This document shows, in pieces, positions 24,204 through 33,700 of a stretch of 64,000 bases of DNA (positions are counted from its first letter, which is position 1; every line of letters begins with the position of its first letter). This DNA comes from an uncultured euryarchaeote (GTDB taxonomy: Archaea > Thermoplasmatota > Poseidoniia > Poseidoniales > Poseidoniaceae). The notes under the pieces are model-generated. The model worked only from the letters and a program-made list of their open reading frames with translations, had not been told where the DNA came from and did not search any database. The position numbers were made by a program, and so were the translations under genes. The stretch is from NCBI GenBank assembly GCA_937892945.1, contig CALBIL010000059.1, forward strand, positions 49,457 to 113,456, read 5' to 3'.

Positions 24204-24740
24204 ATGGCTGTAGAGGGTAATTCAAAAATCGACGCGTTAACAGCACTTCCAGGCATTGGAGCAGCAACTGCAAAAAAACTGGTCAGTGCAAAGATTGATT
24301 CAGTCACAAAGGTTGCTTCTGCAAGTTCTAAAAAACTCCAAGATGCTGGCCTTAGTGCTGCGATTGCAAAGAAAGTAAGTGCTGCTGCTAAGATGGCCGA
24401 CAAAGCCTCGGGTGCGGCAAAGAAAGTCGCCTCAAAGGCAAAGGCGGCGACCAAATCTGCCGGTAAGAAGTCCTCTTCTACTGCTAAAAGTACTGTGGCA
24501 AAAGCAAAGGCGGCTGCCAAGAAAGCAACAGTCGCCACCAAGTCAGCATCGAAGAAGGCCGCCTCGAAAACAAAAGCCGCTGGAAAGAAAGTTTCAACGA
24601 AAGCATCGGAAGCCAAGAAATCAACTCTTTCCAAGGTCAACCATACCGTCAAATCCTCCAAATCTTCTGATGGAAGAAAAGGGTCAACGCTCCGAGTGCC
24701 ACGCAAAGTAACCGATATGCCATGGTTCAATAAAAAGTGA
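24204..24740 (+). CDS. Histone H1-like Lys/Ala-rich protein with N-terminal helix-hairpin-helix
   Basis: 178 residues from the ATG at 24204, which follows GGTGAGCCA; earlier in-frame ATGs run into the divergent gene. Residues 8-60 contain helix-hairpin-helix-like motifs (LTALPGIGAATAKKLVSA and a second, degenerate LQDAGLSAAIAKKVSAA). Residues 60-150 are almost only K, A, S and T in AAKK/KAA-type repeats, like the tail of histone H1 or bacterial Hc1/AlgP proteins. The C-terminus is basic with PRKVTDMPWFNKK. Probably a cytoplasmic DNA-binding, chromatin-like protein. The family match is compositional, so homology to H1 is not claimed. Confidence 0.8.
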   Translation: MAVEGNSKIDALTALPGIGAATAKKLVSAKIDSVTKVASASSKKLQDAGLSAAIAKKVSAAAKMADKASGAAKKVASKAKAATKSAGKKSSSTAKSTVAKAKAAAKKATVATKSASKKAASKTKAAGKKVSTKASEAKKSTLSKVNHTVKSSKSSDGRKGSTLRVPRKVTDMPWFNKK

Positions 24741-24797
24741 AACTCTTTCACGAAAGAAAGCGCTAGCATTGAATACCGCCTTGGCGCACAACATTTC

Positions 24798-24980
24798 ATG
24801 CCTCGGCGAAAGTACGGTCGATTGAGAAAAACCGTCGAAATGCCGTCAAAAGAAAAATGCTCACGGTGCCGTTCGGGTAAATTTTGTCCAATTGAAGGCC
24901 ACAGTGGGCAAGAGATCAAACCACATCGCGAATGGACCGGCCCAACCTCTATCAAAAAGCGAAAACAAAAGCGCAACTGA
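24798..24980 (+). CDS. Small basic Cys-containing protein
   Basis: 60 residues, strongly basic at both ends. A CSRCRSGKFC cluster with a nearby histidine could bind zinc. It starts 57 bases after the H1-like gene on the same strand and converges with the recombinase gene, one base apart. Its composition and codon pattern look coding, but the short length leaves doubt. Confidence 0.5.
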   Translation: MPRRKYGRLRKTVEMPSKEKCSRCRSGKFCPIEGHSGQEIKPHREWTGPTSIKKRKQKRN

Positions 24981-24981
24981 T

Positions 24982-26079
24982 TCATTCAATGCCGATCGAA
25001 CTGGTTGATGGCGTGGTCTCGATGAGTTCTTCTTTCCCATGCATGGTTGCAGCTGCAGCCGCCTCGATCGTTTCACGTGTTGCTTGAGCCCGATGATAGA
25101 CTTCACGTAATGTTTGGTCAGAAATTTCAAGATAAACACGAGTCGTCGCAATACTGGAATGACCAAGGAGACGTTGAATTGTAACTAAATCGGCTCCTCG
25201 TTCCAACAAACCAGTTGCAAAATTATGCCGCAAAACATGCGGTGTCAATTTCCCCTTTGGAAGCCCTGCTTCGACAGCGAGTGAATCCATCAGGCGTTGA
25301 ACGCCACGTGGTTGTAGGCGTCGACCTGCAGAATTCAGGAGAAAGGCAAAGTCATCATCGCGAACACGAGCATCTCGAATCGGAATCCAGGCATGAATAC
25401 GTGCAAGAGTTCTTCGTGTAAAGAGTACTAATCGGTCTTTGTCACCTTTCCCGCCATAGACGCGAGCCGAACCATCTTCGAGATCGATGTCATTTCGATC
25501 AAGGTTGCATACTTCACTGACTCGTAAGCCAGTGTCAAGCATCATTGTAACAACGATTGAGGCTACGGGGTTTTCACTTCTTGCAGAGGCATCCAAAACC
25601 ATCGACATCTCTCTTCGGTTCAAAGTACGAGGAAGACGTTTTCCAGTTCGTGCTCGAACCAAATGATCAGGCCAACGGTGCCCGAGCCATTTGAGGAGAT
25701 GTCGAGCAGCAGCGAGACGTGCATTGTACGTAGTTGGTCGCAAGTCCGATAATCCATGTGTCCATCGGTCCATTCGTCCACTGAGAGGTTCCATTCGTTC
25801 TGCTAATTCATACACCGTTGTTGCTTGGTATTCCGCTTCACTCAGAACATTTTCTCCGGGAAGAGTTGTTTCAATTAAGGCACGTAAACCACTGGCATAG
25901 GACTTTTGAGTATTCAGCGATTTATTTTCAGCCTTAAGCGTCTGCATATAACAGACGAGCCAAGGTAAATCTTGCATGTGAATAAGTCGCGGCGGAAGCA
26001 CAACTGAGGCATCATTGAGCCGTAGTTGGCTCGGCCTCAAAGCCTTGCGATTTCGCTCCTCTCCTCTCCGTGTGTTCAT
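24982..26079 (-). CDS. XerA/XerD-like tyrosine recombinase
   Basis: 365 residues. A SAM-like N-terminal core-binding domain (LPWLVCYMQTLKAENKSLNTQKSYASG in part) precedes a catalytic domain with the full active site: R186 (DTGLRVSEVC), K211 (GGKGDKDR), H281 and R284 (HVLRHNFATG), H307 (LLGHSSIATT) and Y316 (TRVYLEIS). The start follows GGAGGCGGTGA. No integrase-type neighbours, tRNA or direct repeats lie nearby, so chromosome-dimer resolution is more likely than phage integration. No dif site was identified by eye. Confidence 0.92.
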   Translation of the reverse strand: MNTRRGEERNRKALRPSQLRLNDASVVLPPRLIHMQDLPWLVCYMQTLKAENKSLNTQKSYASGLRALIETTLPGENVLSEAEYQATTVYELAERMEPLSGRMDRWTHGLSDLRPTTYNARLAAARHLLKWLGHRWPDHLVRARTGKRLPRTLNRREMSMVLDASARSENPVASIVVTMMLDTGLRVSEVCNLDRNDIDLEDGSARVYGGKGDKDRLVLFTRRTLARIHAWIPIRDARVRDDDFAFLLNSAGRRLQPRGVQRLMDSLAVEAGLPKGKLTPHVLRHNFATGLLERGADLVTIQRLLGHSSIATTRVYLEISDQTLREVYHRAQATRETIEAAAAATMHGKEELIETTPSTSSIGIE

Positions 26080-26083
26080 TGGC

Positions 26084-26160
26084 GTTCACCGCCTCCCGCC
26101 TAGGGCGGGTGTGCATCCCGTGCTCCGTAGAGCAGAAGGGAAGAAGACGGACTCCCATAT
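26084..26160 (-). ncRNA. GC-rich structured leader upstream of the recombinase
   Basis: The 145-base gap between the RimK-like gene and the recombinase is GC-rich. Read on the minus strand it holds TGCTC-TACG-GAGCA, CGGG-ATGCACA-CCCG and CCCGCC-CTA-GGCGGG, the last directly before the ribosome-binding site GGAGGCGGTGA. The CCGCC arm could instead pair with GGCGG of that site. This suggests a regulatory leader or small RNA. A 48-codon ORF starting ATGGGAGTC also overlaps here. No known RNA family is recognised. Confidence 0.3.
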
Positions 26161-26224
26161 CAAACCACCGCGCGTTCACCTGAAACAGCAATCGAGAACA
26201 CCCCCTCTCTCCAAACGCCGAGCA

Positions 26225-27466
26225 TCAAGCATTTGTTTCTTCAGCAGAAGATTCGTTGAAGTCTTTCAGTGGCTCGTCGAGCATTGCTTGACGAAGAGAG
26301 GCTCTCAGTTCGGTAAGTTCACCGTAACAAATCAGCACATCCTCGTATCGTAATTGAAGTTCATTCGATGGATTCCACAATAAACTGTTGTCACGAGAAA
26401 GAGCAAAAACGGGGATATCGGCCTTTGATTTGAAAACACTTGCAAGTGTTTGGCCAACGAATTTTGGATGGTTACGAATTTGAAGCGAGAGGACTCCAGC
26501 GCCAGGGACCGTCCGGAGTAATTGGTCAAGATCGACTTCTGCAAAAGCAGTTTCACTTGTGACATAATCAATAATTTCTCCAGCGACATTAACGCCACTT
26601 GCTTTCTCGATACCTTCGAGCCCAGGGGAGGAATTGACCTCAAGAACCAACGGGCCATTTCTCGATTCAAGTAAATCAACGCCAGCAATATGCAGTCCAA
26701 GGACCCGTGCTGCTCGGCATGCAGCCTCTTCGAATTCTTTTGGCAAATCTACGTTTTCAACCGTTCCGTTGAGGTGATAATTACTCCTAAATTCTCTTCC
26801 ACGTGCGCGTCGACGCATACTCGCAACGACGCGGTCTCCAACTACAAATGCCCGAACATCTTTACCATGAGATTCAGCAATGTATTCTTGAATCAAGATT
26901 GAACGGCCAGTAAGTAGCAATCCTTGGACAAGATTACGAGCTTCTCGAATGGTATGACGCAAAAACACACCTTGTCCTTGAGTTCCTTGTGTGACTTTGA
27001 TCACAACAGGTAATCCACCGACAAAATCAACTGCAGTTTCAACATCAATGATGTCACGAACATAGGTGGTACGAGGTACGGGGATTCTGTTTCGAGCGAG
27101 AATTTGCGTTGCATGGAGTTTATCTCGACTTTGAAGAATACCCGTTCCAGTGTTTGCAGTCCAGATTCCGAGTTGTTCAAGATGGCGGAGAACGGCAACA
27201 CCATGTTTGGTGATGGAATGTCCTATGCGCGGAATTACTGCGTCAAAATCGAATAACTCGCCGTTGTGTAAAATATCAATCATGCCATCAGCAACGAATA
27301 ATGAAAACTTCATTGGGTCTGCAACATAAGGGTCCAATCCCCGTTTCCGGGCCTCTTCGACCAATCTTCTGGTACTGTAGAGGCGTGGGCCTCTTGAGAG
27401 GATGGCAATACGAAGGTCGACATCACGCGATGCCCCCTCCGTATTCTTCACGCTATACTCCTCCAT
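26225..27466 (-). CDS. RimK-family ATP-grasp ligase fused to an RCK_C-like domain
   Basis: 413 residues. The ATP-grasp core runs from about residue 95 to 300: RDKLHATQILARNRIPVPRT, the glycine-rich loop KVTQGTQGQGVFL, QEYIAESHGKDVRAFVVGD and the metal-binding GPLVLEVNSSPGLEGIE. These match RimK, which adds amino acids to protein or cofactor carboxyls using ATP. Residues about 325-395 look like a TrkA-C/RCK_C domain (GAGVLSLQIRNHPKFVGQTLA, YEDVLICYG), which usually binds a small regulatory ligand. Substrate unknown (a glutamyl-tail or cofactor ligation is typical). The start is at the edge of a divergent region shared with 27521. Confidence 0.85.
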   Translation of the reverse strand: MEEYSVKNTEGASRDVDLRIAILSRGPRLYSTRRLVEEARKRGLDPYVADPMKFSLFVADGMIDILHNGELFDFDAVIPRIGHSITKHGVAVLRHLEQLGIWTANTGTGILQSRDKLHATQILARNRIPVPRTTYVRDIIDVETAVDFVGGLPVVIKVTQGTQGQGVFLRHTIREARNLVQGLLLTGRSILIQEYIAESHGKDVRAFVVGDRVVASMRRRARGREFRSNYHLNGTVENVDLPKEFEEAACRAARVLGLHIAGVDLLESRNGPLVLEVNSSPGLEGIEKASGVNVAGEIIDYVTSETAFAEVDLDQLLRTVPGAGVLSLQIRNHPKFVGQTLASVFKSKADIPVFALSRDNSLLWNPSNELQLRYEDVLICYGELTELRASLRQAMLDEPLKDFNESSAEETNA

Positions 27467-27520
27467 GCCTGACGAGATTCAGTCGCGCCTTTCAAGTGCT
27501 CGCTTGAAATCGGAGTTAAC

Positions 27521-28519
27521 ATGACCGAAGCAGTGGCAGTGGGCGTTCGTGAAAAAACCACTCCCGATGTTGACCAAGAGGAAATTGAAGAAACCCTCAC
27601 TTTGGACCAACGTAAAGAGGAATTAAAAAAGTCGCGCTGGAATGTGTTTTTGTGGCTTGGCATCGCAGTTTTGATGTTCACATTTGCGCTTTTCCCAATG
27701 CCATTTAGTGCCGATTATGATGACTTTAGCAATTCAGTTGAGAAAGATATTGGATTTGTATGGGGTCCTTCTTTACCCGGTGATGATTTGTTCGATGCCC
27801 CCCTTCATCTGAACGTGTTGGCATCGAATCCACCGACTCATTCAGAGATACGCCTTGATGCATACGTGATTAAACAAACCAATTGCCAACAAAACCTCGG
27901 AGTGTTCACCGAAGAAGCAAAACTTGGAACAAATCACGCTTATCAATACCAGTTCATTGATTCCTTAATTGAAGGTGAAGAATATACCTTCAAATTTTCA
28001 GTTGACCCAGGGCAATATTGTGTCATTGTTCAATATTTCAACGAGACAAGCGGTGAAGTGGATAAAACCTCGGTTAACGACATGTCTCTTAAGGGGCAAA
28101 TGTGGCCAAATCAAGTGATTGGTGGTCTCTTCGGGATAATCTGCCTTTCCTTGTCAGCGTTCGCCTTTATTGGAGCCCAAAAGCACGGCGCCCATGTCAA
28201 ACGAATTCTTGAAAACGGTGACGAATCAACTGAAGAAAAAGTACTGGCCTCCCTCACCGGTGCACGGGTTGCAGCCGGCCCAACCGGTCCTCCAAGCCCA
28301 GGTCCTGATGGCCCCCCACAAGCTGATGAAGCACCGATGGCACAGGCAATAGAGCCCGCTGAAGAAATCGCTCCAGTGGCATCAGAACCCGTTTCCTCCG
28401 AAGCCATCTTCGAACCGGCAGAAGGTGGATATTTCTTCAAGAAATTATCAGACGGTAGTTACGAGCAAACGGTGTATGTTCAAAATGCCGATGGATCTTA
28501 TACCCCCCATGAAGGCTAA
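27521..28519 (+). CDS. Two-pass membrane protein with extracytoplasmic beta domain and Pro/Glu-rich tail
   Basis: 332 residues. A charged cytoplasmic start (EEIEETLTLDQRKEELKKS) leads to a helix near 40-58 (VFLWLGIAVLMFTFALFPM). A beta-rich extracytoplasmic domain with two cysteines follows (TNCQQN, GQYCVIVQYF). The second helix is near 197-217 (IGGLFGIICLSLSAFAFIGA). The cytoplasmic tail is Pro/Ala/Glu-rich and ends in a YEQTVYVQNADGSYTPHEG segment that looks like a short folded motif. Family not recognised. Confidence 0.75.
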   Translation: MTEAVAVGVREKTTPDVDQEEIEETLTLDQRKEELKKSRWNVFLWLGIAVLMFTFALFPMPFSADYDDFSNSVEKDIGFVWGPSLPGDDLFDAPLHLNVLASNPPTHSEIRLDAYVIKQTNCQQNLGVFTEEAKLGTNHAYQYQFIDSLIEGEEYTFKFSVDPGQYCVIVQYFNETSGEVDKTSVNDMSLKGQMWPNQVIGGLFGIICLSLSAFAFIGAQKHGAHVKRILENGDESTEEKVLASLTGARVAAGPTGPPSPGPDGPPQADEAPMAQAIEPAEEIAPVASEPVSSEAIFEPAEGGYFFKKLSDGSYEQTVYVQNADGSYTPHEG

Positions 28520-28616
28520 CCGTACCTTCACGAGAGCCAAAAACTCGGGTTTTAAGAGGCACAATTGGGGTCATACTTGAAAGGGAAAGGCGACAGGCCT
28601 AGGTGAGGGTTTGGTG

Positions 28617-30794
28617 ATGTCGGACGAGCAAACATCTTCTTTGACAGTTGCAAAACTCAAAGCATTATGCATCCTTAATGATTTACCCACTGGTGGGAAA
28701 AAATCAGATTTGGTCGAACGCCTGCTCGACTCCGGCCTTTCAAATCAAGAAATCGGGCTCCCCTCAAAAGCCAAGATTCAATCCGTTTCAAAGCCCAAGA
28801 AAGAGGAGGCACTGGAAATCGAACCAGAAGAACAAATTGTTCTTTCGATGGAAGATGAAGATACCATCACTCCTCCTAAAAAACAAGATGCTGTAGAGGT
28901 TGATGATCAGTCCGGGGAAGAAAATATTCTTGATGCCGAGATATTAGATGGGGAGTTTGTTGATGACGACTCTCCTGCAGTTGTAAAGAAAACGAACCCT
29001 AAAGCCGTAAAAAAACAGGTACGCGAAGGCCCTGCCACCCTCCTCGACCTCATTCAAAAACCACAAGTTGCTGCAGTTCTGTTAACATTGATTATCATCG
29101 GCGCGGGCGGCTATTATTATTTAGACAACCAACTTGATTCATTTACTGCTGAACAACTCCGATATGGCGACAGTATGCAGTACCAAATTACCGGTGATGA
29201 AAATGGCCTGGCCACCTTCCTTGCTACAGAAGGCTTTGTCGAATTGGTCATGGACCAACTTGAAACCGATGACGATATTTGTAAAATTTCTCTTGACTTT
29301 GGTGGCTCAGGCAGTCTTTCCATCACTGATGGTGGTACGAGCGAATTAGTCAATGAAGGAGGCTCAACTGACCGATTAGGAGCAGTACGTGTGGTTGGAG
29401 GCATGGGTGCAGAGTGGCTTGCCGTTGAAACAATCAATACGAATTCTTTGAATCCATTCCGTGTTCACCGCCATCTTTCTGTAGGGAGCATCTGTGAATT
29501 CGGAGCGATCACTGGTTCAGGGACCGCAGACCTTTCTTCGACAAAGTACATCGAACTACGAAATCAAGATACGAAAGCAACAGAGTTGAATTGGGGGTTC
29601 GACCTCCCTTCTCCAATTGGCAAATACCAGGGAACGACGGTGAGTTATGGCGTTGGAGGATTACTCGGCGGACTTGAGACGCTTGCGCCAGGGCTCGCTT
29701 TAATGATGCAACCTGTAGAAATACAACACTTATTTGCAAACGACCTCATTGACAAAGAAGCCACGGGAAGTAATCTTGGATGGGATTGGCGCGTTATCGG
29801 CATCGATGAATACGGAGGAAAACCTGCTTGGAAAATTGTCGCTACACACCACGATATCGAAGCATATTGTTTAGGCTCTGCAACGATGAATTTGTGGGTT
29901 GAAGAAGGAAACCCTTGGGCAGCAAAACAAACAGTCGATGTTTTGATTTCAGAGGAGCAAACCGGACAATCAGGCTGTTCTCCAGCCTCTCAATTACTGA
30001 ACGATTATGTCTTGCCTGAAGGAGAATTAGAATTACACCACACCTTTGCCAAGACCTCATTGACTCGAGGACAAAAGCAACTGGACCTTGGTTTGACGTA
30101 TGCTTCTAAACCTCAAGCGAATCAACTCGGTCCGTCAAACAGTGAATTAGAAGCATGGAGTGAATATGAACTTCATATGCCCGATGATTCAACGCTTCGT
30201 CAGCACACCTTTGAAAATGCTCTTGCCTGTTTCGAAGAATGGCCAAACACAATTGCCCCTGGAGCATCCAGAGCCCTTCAAGAAAACGGCTACATTTGGC
30301 GCGGTACAACCCAGCAGATTTCGTCATCCGTATCGCAGTGGAACCTTTCCTGGGTGGCCTCCGATGAACAAGCAGGATGGGTACAATTCAATCTCACTGG
30401 AGTGCCAAATGCAGAAAATTGCCAATACGACAAAAGAGGCGACTTAGATTTGACCGCTTTCAACCGGGATTCAATCCCCAATACATTCAATATTACCGCA
30501 CTTGAATCATGGTTTTCAGAGTCATCTCGCTATGATATGTTGTCTGGCTCAGAACGCTTTTTTACCGCTTCAGGTGACTATCAAGATGATGTACAGGTAG
30601 GCTACTTAATCGCAGTCCCAGGGAATGACATCGGTTCAATTCTCTCACAAATCGGCGATGGCGGAGATGGAGCAGTCACTCTTGATCTTTCACGAACATG
30701 GGATGAAAATGGGGAACACAAACAATTGAATCTTATTGCGGATGCGGCAGAAGGCCGACTTATTGGTTGGAGTCTGATTACCAATCCAGTGTAA
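28617..30794 (+). CDS. Membrane-anchored protein with N-terminal SAP-like domain and large exterior domain
   Basis: 725 residues from the ATG at 28617; the track begins two codons earlier at a TTG. Residues about 7-42 match a SAP/SAF-box helix pair (LTVAKLKALCILNDLPTGGKKSDLVERLL in pieces), normally a DNA-binding motif. An acidic linker follows, then one membrane helix near 148-168 (VAAVLLTLIIIGAGGYYYLD). About 550 exterior residues are beta-rich with several Trp and Cys. Topology puts the SAP part in the cytoplasm. A possible TATA (TTTTAAG) lies about 65 bases upstream. Role unknown; a SAP-like helix pair can also bind protein. Confidence 0.8.
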   Translation: MSDEQTSSLTVAKLKALCILNDLPTGGKKSDLVERLLDSGLSNQEIGLPSKAKIQSVSKPKKEEALEIEPEEQIVLSMEDEDTITPPKKQDAVEVDDQSGEENILDAEILDGEFVDDDSPAVVKKTNPKAVKKQVREGPATLLDLIQKPQVAAVLLTLIIIGAGGYYYLDNQLDSFTAEQLRYGDSMQYQITGDENGLATFLATEGFVELVMDQLETDDDICKISLDFGGSGSLSITDGGTSELVNEGGSTDRLGAVRVVGGMGAEWLAVETINTNSLNPFRVHRHLSVGSICEFGAITGSGTADLSSTKYIELRNQDTKATELNWGFDLPSPIGKYQGTTVSYGVGGLLGGLETLAPGLALMMQPVEIQHLFANDLIDKEATGSNLGWDWRVIGIDEYGGKPAWKIVATHHDIEAYCLGSATMNLWVEEGNPWAAKQTVDVLISEEQTGQSGCSPASQLLNDYVLPEGELELHHTFAKTSLTRGQKQLDLGLTYASKPQANQLGPSNSELEAWSEYELHMPDDSTLRQHTFENALACFEEWPNTIAPGASRALQENGYIWRGTTQQISSSVSQWNLSWVASDEQAGWVQFNLTGVPNAENCQYDKRGDLDLTAFNRDSIPNTFNITALESWFSESSRYDMLSGSERFFTASGDYQDDVQVGYLIAVPGNDIGSILSQIGDGGDGAVTLDLSRTWDENGEHKQLNLIADAAEGRLIGWSLITNPV

Positions 30795-33700
30795 TTACTT
30801 CCATCGGTTGGTCTCCCAATCGTTGCTTGGAGGTGGTGCATACTGACTCATTTGTGCCAAATCCGGAGCTGTTGGAACATCAGCATATTTCGGCGGTGGA
30901 ATAAACAACGGTGGTGCTTGCTTTGGTCGTACTTGTTGCCGCGAAGTAGAATTTTGCCGTCGAGAAAACAAAAGTATTACGGTAAGTAAAACCACGGTAC
31001 TTCCAAGTGCCATTATCATGGTGTTTGAGTCAAAACCCCAAGCATTCTCATTGGTTTGAAGAGCCCCTTCATCGTCGGTTTCTTCGATAACAGGCGGGTG
31101 CCATACAGTGTAGGTCACCAGCCATTTGATTTCGATAGACCCGGTATTGTCGGAAAGAACGACTTTGAGTTCATAGGGCCCTACTGTACCATTTAAAGCG
31201 CAAAGTTCTTGAGAAAAGGGGCTCGTTGGTGACTGACAATCATGGGGGACTTCTCCCCAAAAAAGCCCCTGGCCAATCATTGACTGATTTCGATACCACT
31301 GAGATGTAAGGTTGAGTCGTTGAATTGCCAGAGCATCAAGGTCGAGAATCACACCGAGGTCAAGAGATTCATTGGTGGCATTGAGCAATATACTTGTCTC
31401 AAAGGGCATCACAATAATCCAGTCAGACCGGTTAATTCCTTCATCGACCTCTCCGTCACAATTTTCATCTACGCCATTCCAATCCTCGATTGCATTCGGT
31501 GAACGGCTTGAGTCGTTATCGTCACAATCCAAGAACCATCGGAAACCATCTTGGTCAGCATCAGGATCAGGGACAAATGGATTCGTAAGAGTCGTAATGA
31601 CTTCAGTCCCATCTCTCAAACCATCATCATCGGTATCTGCATCAAATGGATCCGTTCCTGTTTCGAGAAATTCAACAAGGTCGAGCAGTCCATCCGCATC
31701 CGCATCCGTGCCGATGAATGTTTCATCTATTTCCTCATCACAATTGTTATCGATTCCATCTAAGATTTCTTGTGCATTCGGGAATATGCTTGCATTGGTA
31801 TCATTGCAATCTGTGAACCAATAATATCCATCCATATCAGAATCATTGTCTTTAACTAAAGGATCAGTCAGATGAATTAATACTTCTTGTCCATCATTCA
31901 AGAAGTCCCCATCGGTATCAGATGTCGAAAGATTGGTTCCATAGATATGGAATTCTCCATAATCCGAGAGTCCATCATTATCTGTATCGGTTGCATTGAA
32001 TCCTTCATCCCATTGCCCATCGCAGTTGTCATCGATTCCATTGAGTACTTCCAGGGCACCTGGGTACACCATGGCGTTTGTATCATTACAATCTTCAAAC
32101 CAATAATAGTCATCAATATCTGCGTCAGGGTCAGGTATCAGGGGGTTGGTCCCATAGAGCAGGACTTCTTCCCCATCGAGTAACAAATCATCATCGGTAT
32201 CGTTATCCAAAGGATCGGTGCCATTGACGTAAATCTCTACTCCATCCGATAAGCCGTCTCCATCTGTATCTGCGATTAACGGGTCAGTGCCATACACCAG
32301 CACTTCCGCTCCATCATCGATGGAATCATCGTCGGTGTCGTAATCTTCAGGGTCGGTACCATAAATCTCCGTTTCATTGGCGTTTGTGAGGTTATCACCG
32401 TCTGTATCAAGGTCGATTTCAGTACCATACAGAATCAATTCCCATGCATCAAGCGACCCAGTATCACCGTTTCCTTGATCTTCAACAGTAAGCGTCCATT
32501 CCCCGCGACTGTCTTCATCCCAATGGTGAACGGTTGAAAACCGCCAGTTATCGTAGTTGTTCCCGCTATCATCATGCTTTTCTGAAAGAACACTTTCTGT
32601 TCCGTCAGGGCTCGTTAAAATTATTTCTAAGTCTCCGCGAAATGCGTGAGGAATGTCGACGATAACGTCTACATTTTCAATCAGGATTGCTTCGGAAACC
32701 GTGACGTTAACAGATACGAGATTCGCACTGTTATCTGGAATATCACATTGAATACAATCCAATGTACCTGAAGTTGTTGAAGTTTCATTCGCAACGGAAA
32801 CCCACGTCGCAGCCATAGACACAGCAGCCCCGGCATCGATCACGCCGTAGCCGTATTTGTGGCTCACATCATGGTTGGCGCCATTGATGTTCCATGACTG
32901 GTCTGAAGCATCATTTTGTCGAGAGGTCAAGACCAAAATATGTTGCACATCTCTCCACGACAAGTTTGCGTTTGCCTCTAACATCAATGCTATAATGCCA
33001 GAAACAAGAGGAGTTGCAGATGAAGTGCCCCCAAAAGTATCGGTATAGTCGTTATTGGTATACCCTCCAGAGCCTTCAATGTCTGTCGTAGTAATGCCTT
33101 CATTATCACCGTTTGAAGGAGAGGCAACCAAGATATTAGCACCCGGTTCAGCATAGTAGGATTGGTCACCATTGTGCGACACCGCAGTCACTGCAATGGT
33201 GTACCTTAGATTCGCGTATCCATCATAATTTGAATTATCATCACCGGTTAACCCATTGCCTGCTGCCCATGTGATGATATTCCCTAATCCATTTCGGCCC
33301 AACAAAGCATCGTTTTCCATTGCTGCAAGCATCAGTGGTCCGGGAGCTTCAAGCGTTTCTCCATTGTCGCTTGGCCCCCACGAATTTGAATAAATATCGA
33401 TGTTTTGACGCTCATGGCCAAGCGCTGAAGATTCACGGACATCGGTAGTGCTACAGGAAATTAACTGTAATCCGGCGAGTCCCGCTTCAGGGGCCGATCC
33501 ACTGACTCCAATGTTGTTGTTACCAACACCGGCAGCAACGCCGGCTGAGGCTGTCCCATGTGCATTATTCGAAGAGGGAGTAGGGTCCGCATCGTTATTA
33601 CAAAAATCATAATCGAGCGTCGATTCGTAATAATTATCCAAATCAGGGTGGTTCCAATCAAGGCCATCATCTACGATTCCGATGACGATACCTGCGCCTC

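Noticed and set aside
24379-24711. 110-residue Arg/Pro/Gln-rich plus-strand ORF
   Set aside because: Out-of-frame shadow of the repetitive Lys/Ala gene.
24101-24985. N-terminal half of the 583-residue minus-strand ORF
   Set aside because: It is the exact antisense of the Lys/Ala-rich H1-like gene, with Phe/Ala/Val-rich repeats produced by the opposite strand of K/A codons; the real gene starts at 24100.
24982-26079. Tyrosine recombinase as a sign of an integrated element
   Set aside because: No tRNA, direct repeat, phage or plasmid genes lie near it, and the neighbours are housekeeping genes; XerA-type chromosome resolution is more likely.
31320-32183. Several plus-strand ORFs rich in Ile/Ser opposite the protease repeats
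   Set aside because: Antisense of the DTDGDG repeat region; the repetitive composition keeps opposite frames open.
31500-32450. CRISPR-like repetitive sequence
   Set aside because: The repeats encode TSP3/MopE-type protein repeats in one reading frame, with uneven spacing and no conserved repeat-spacer units.
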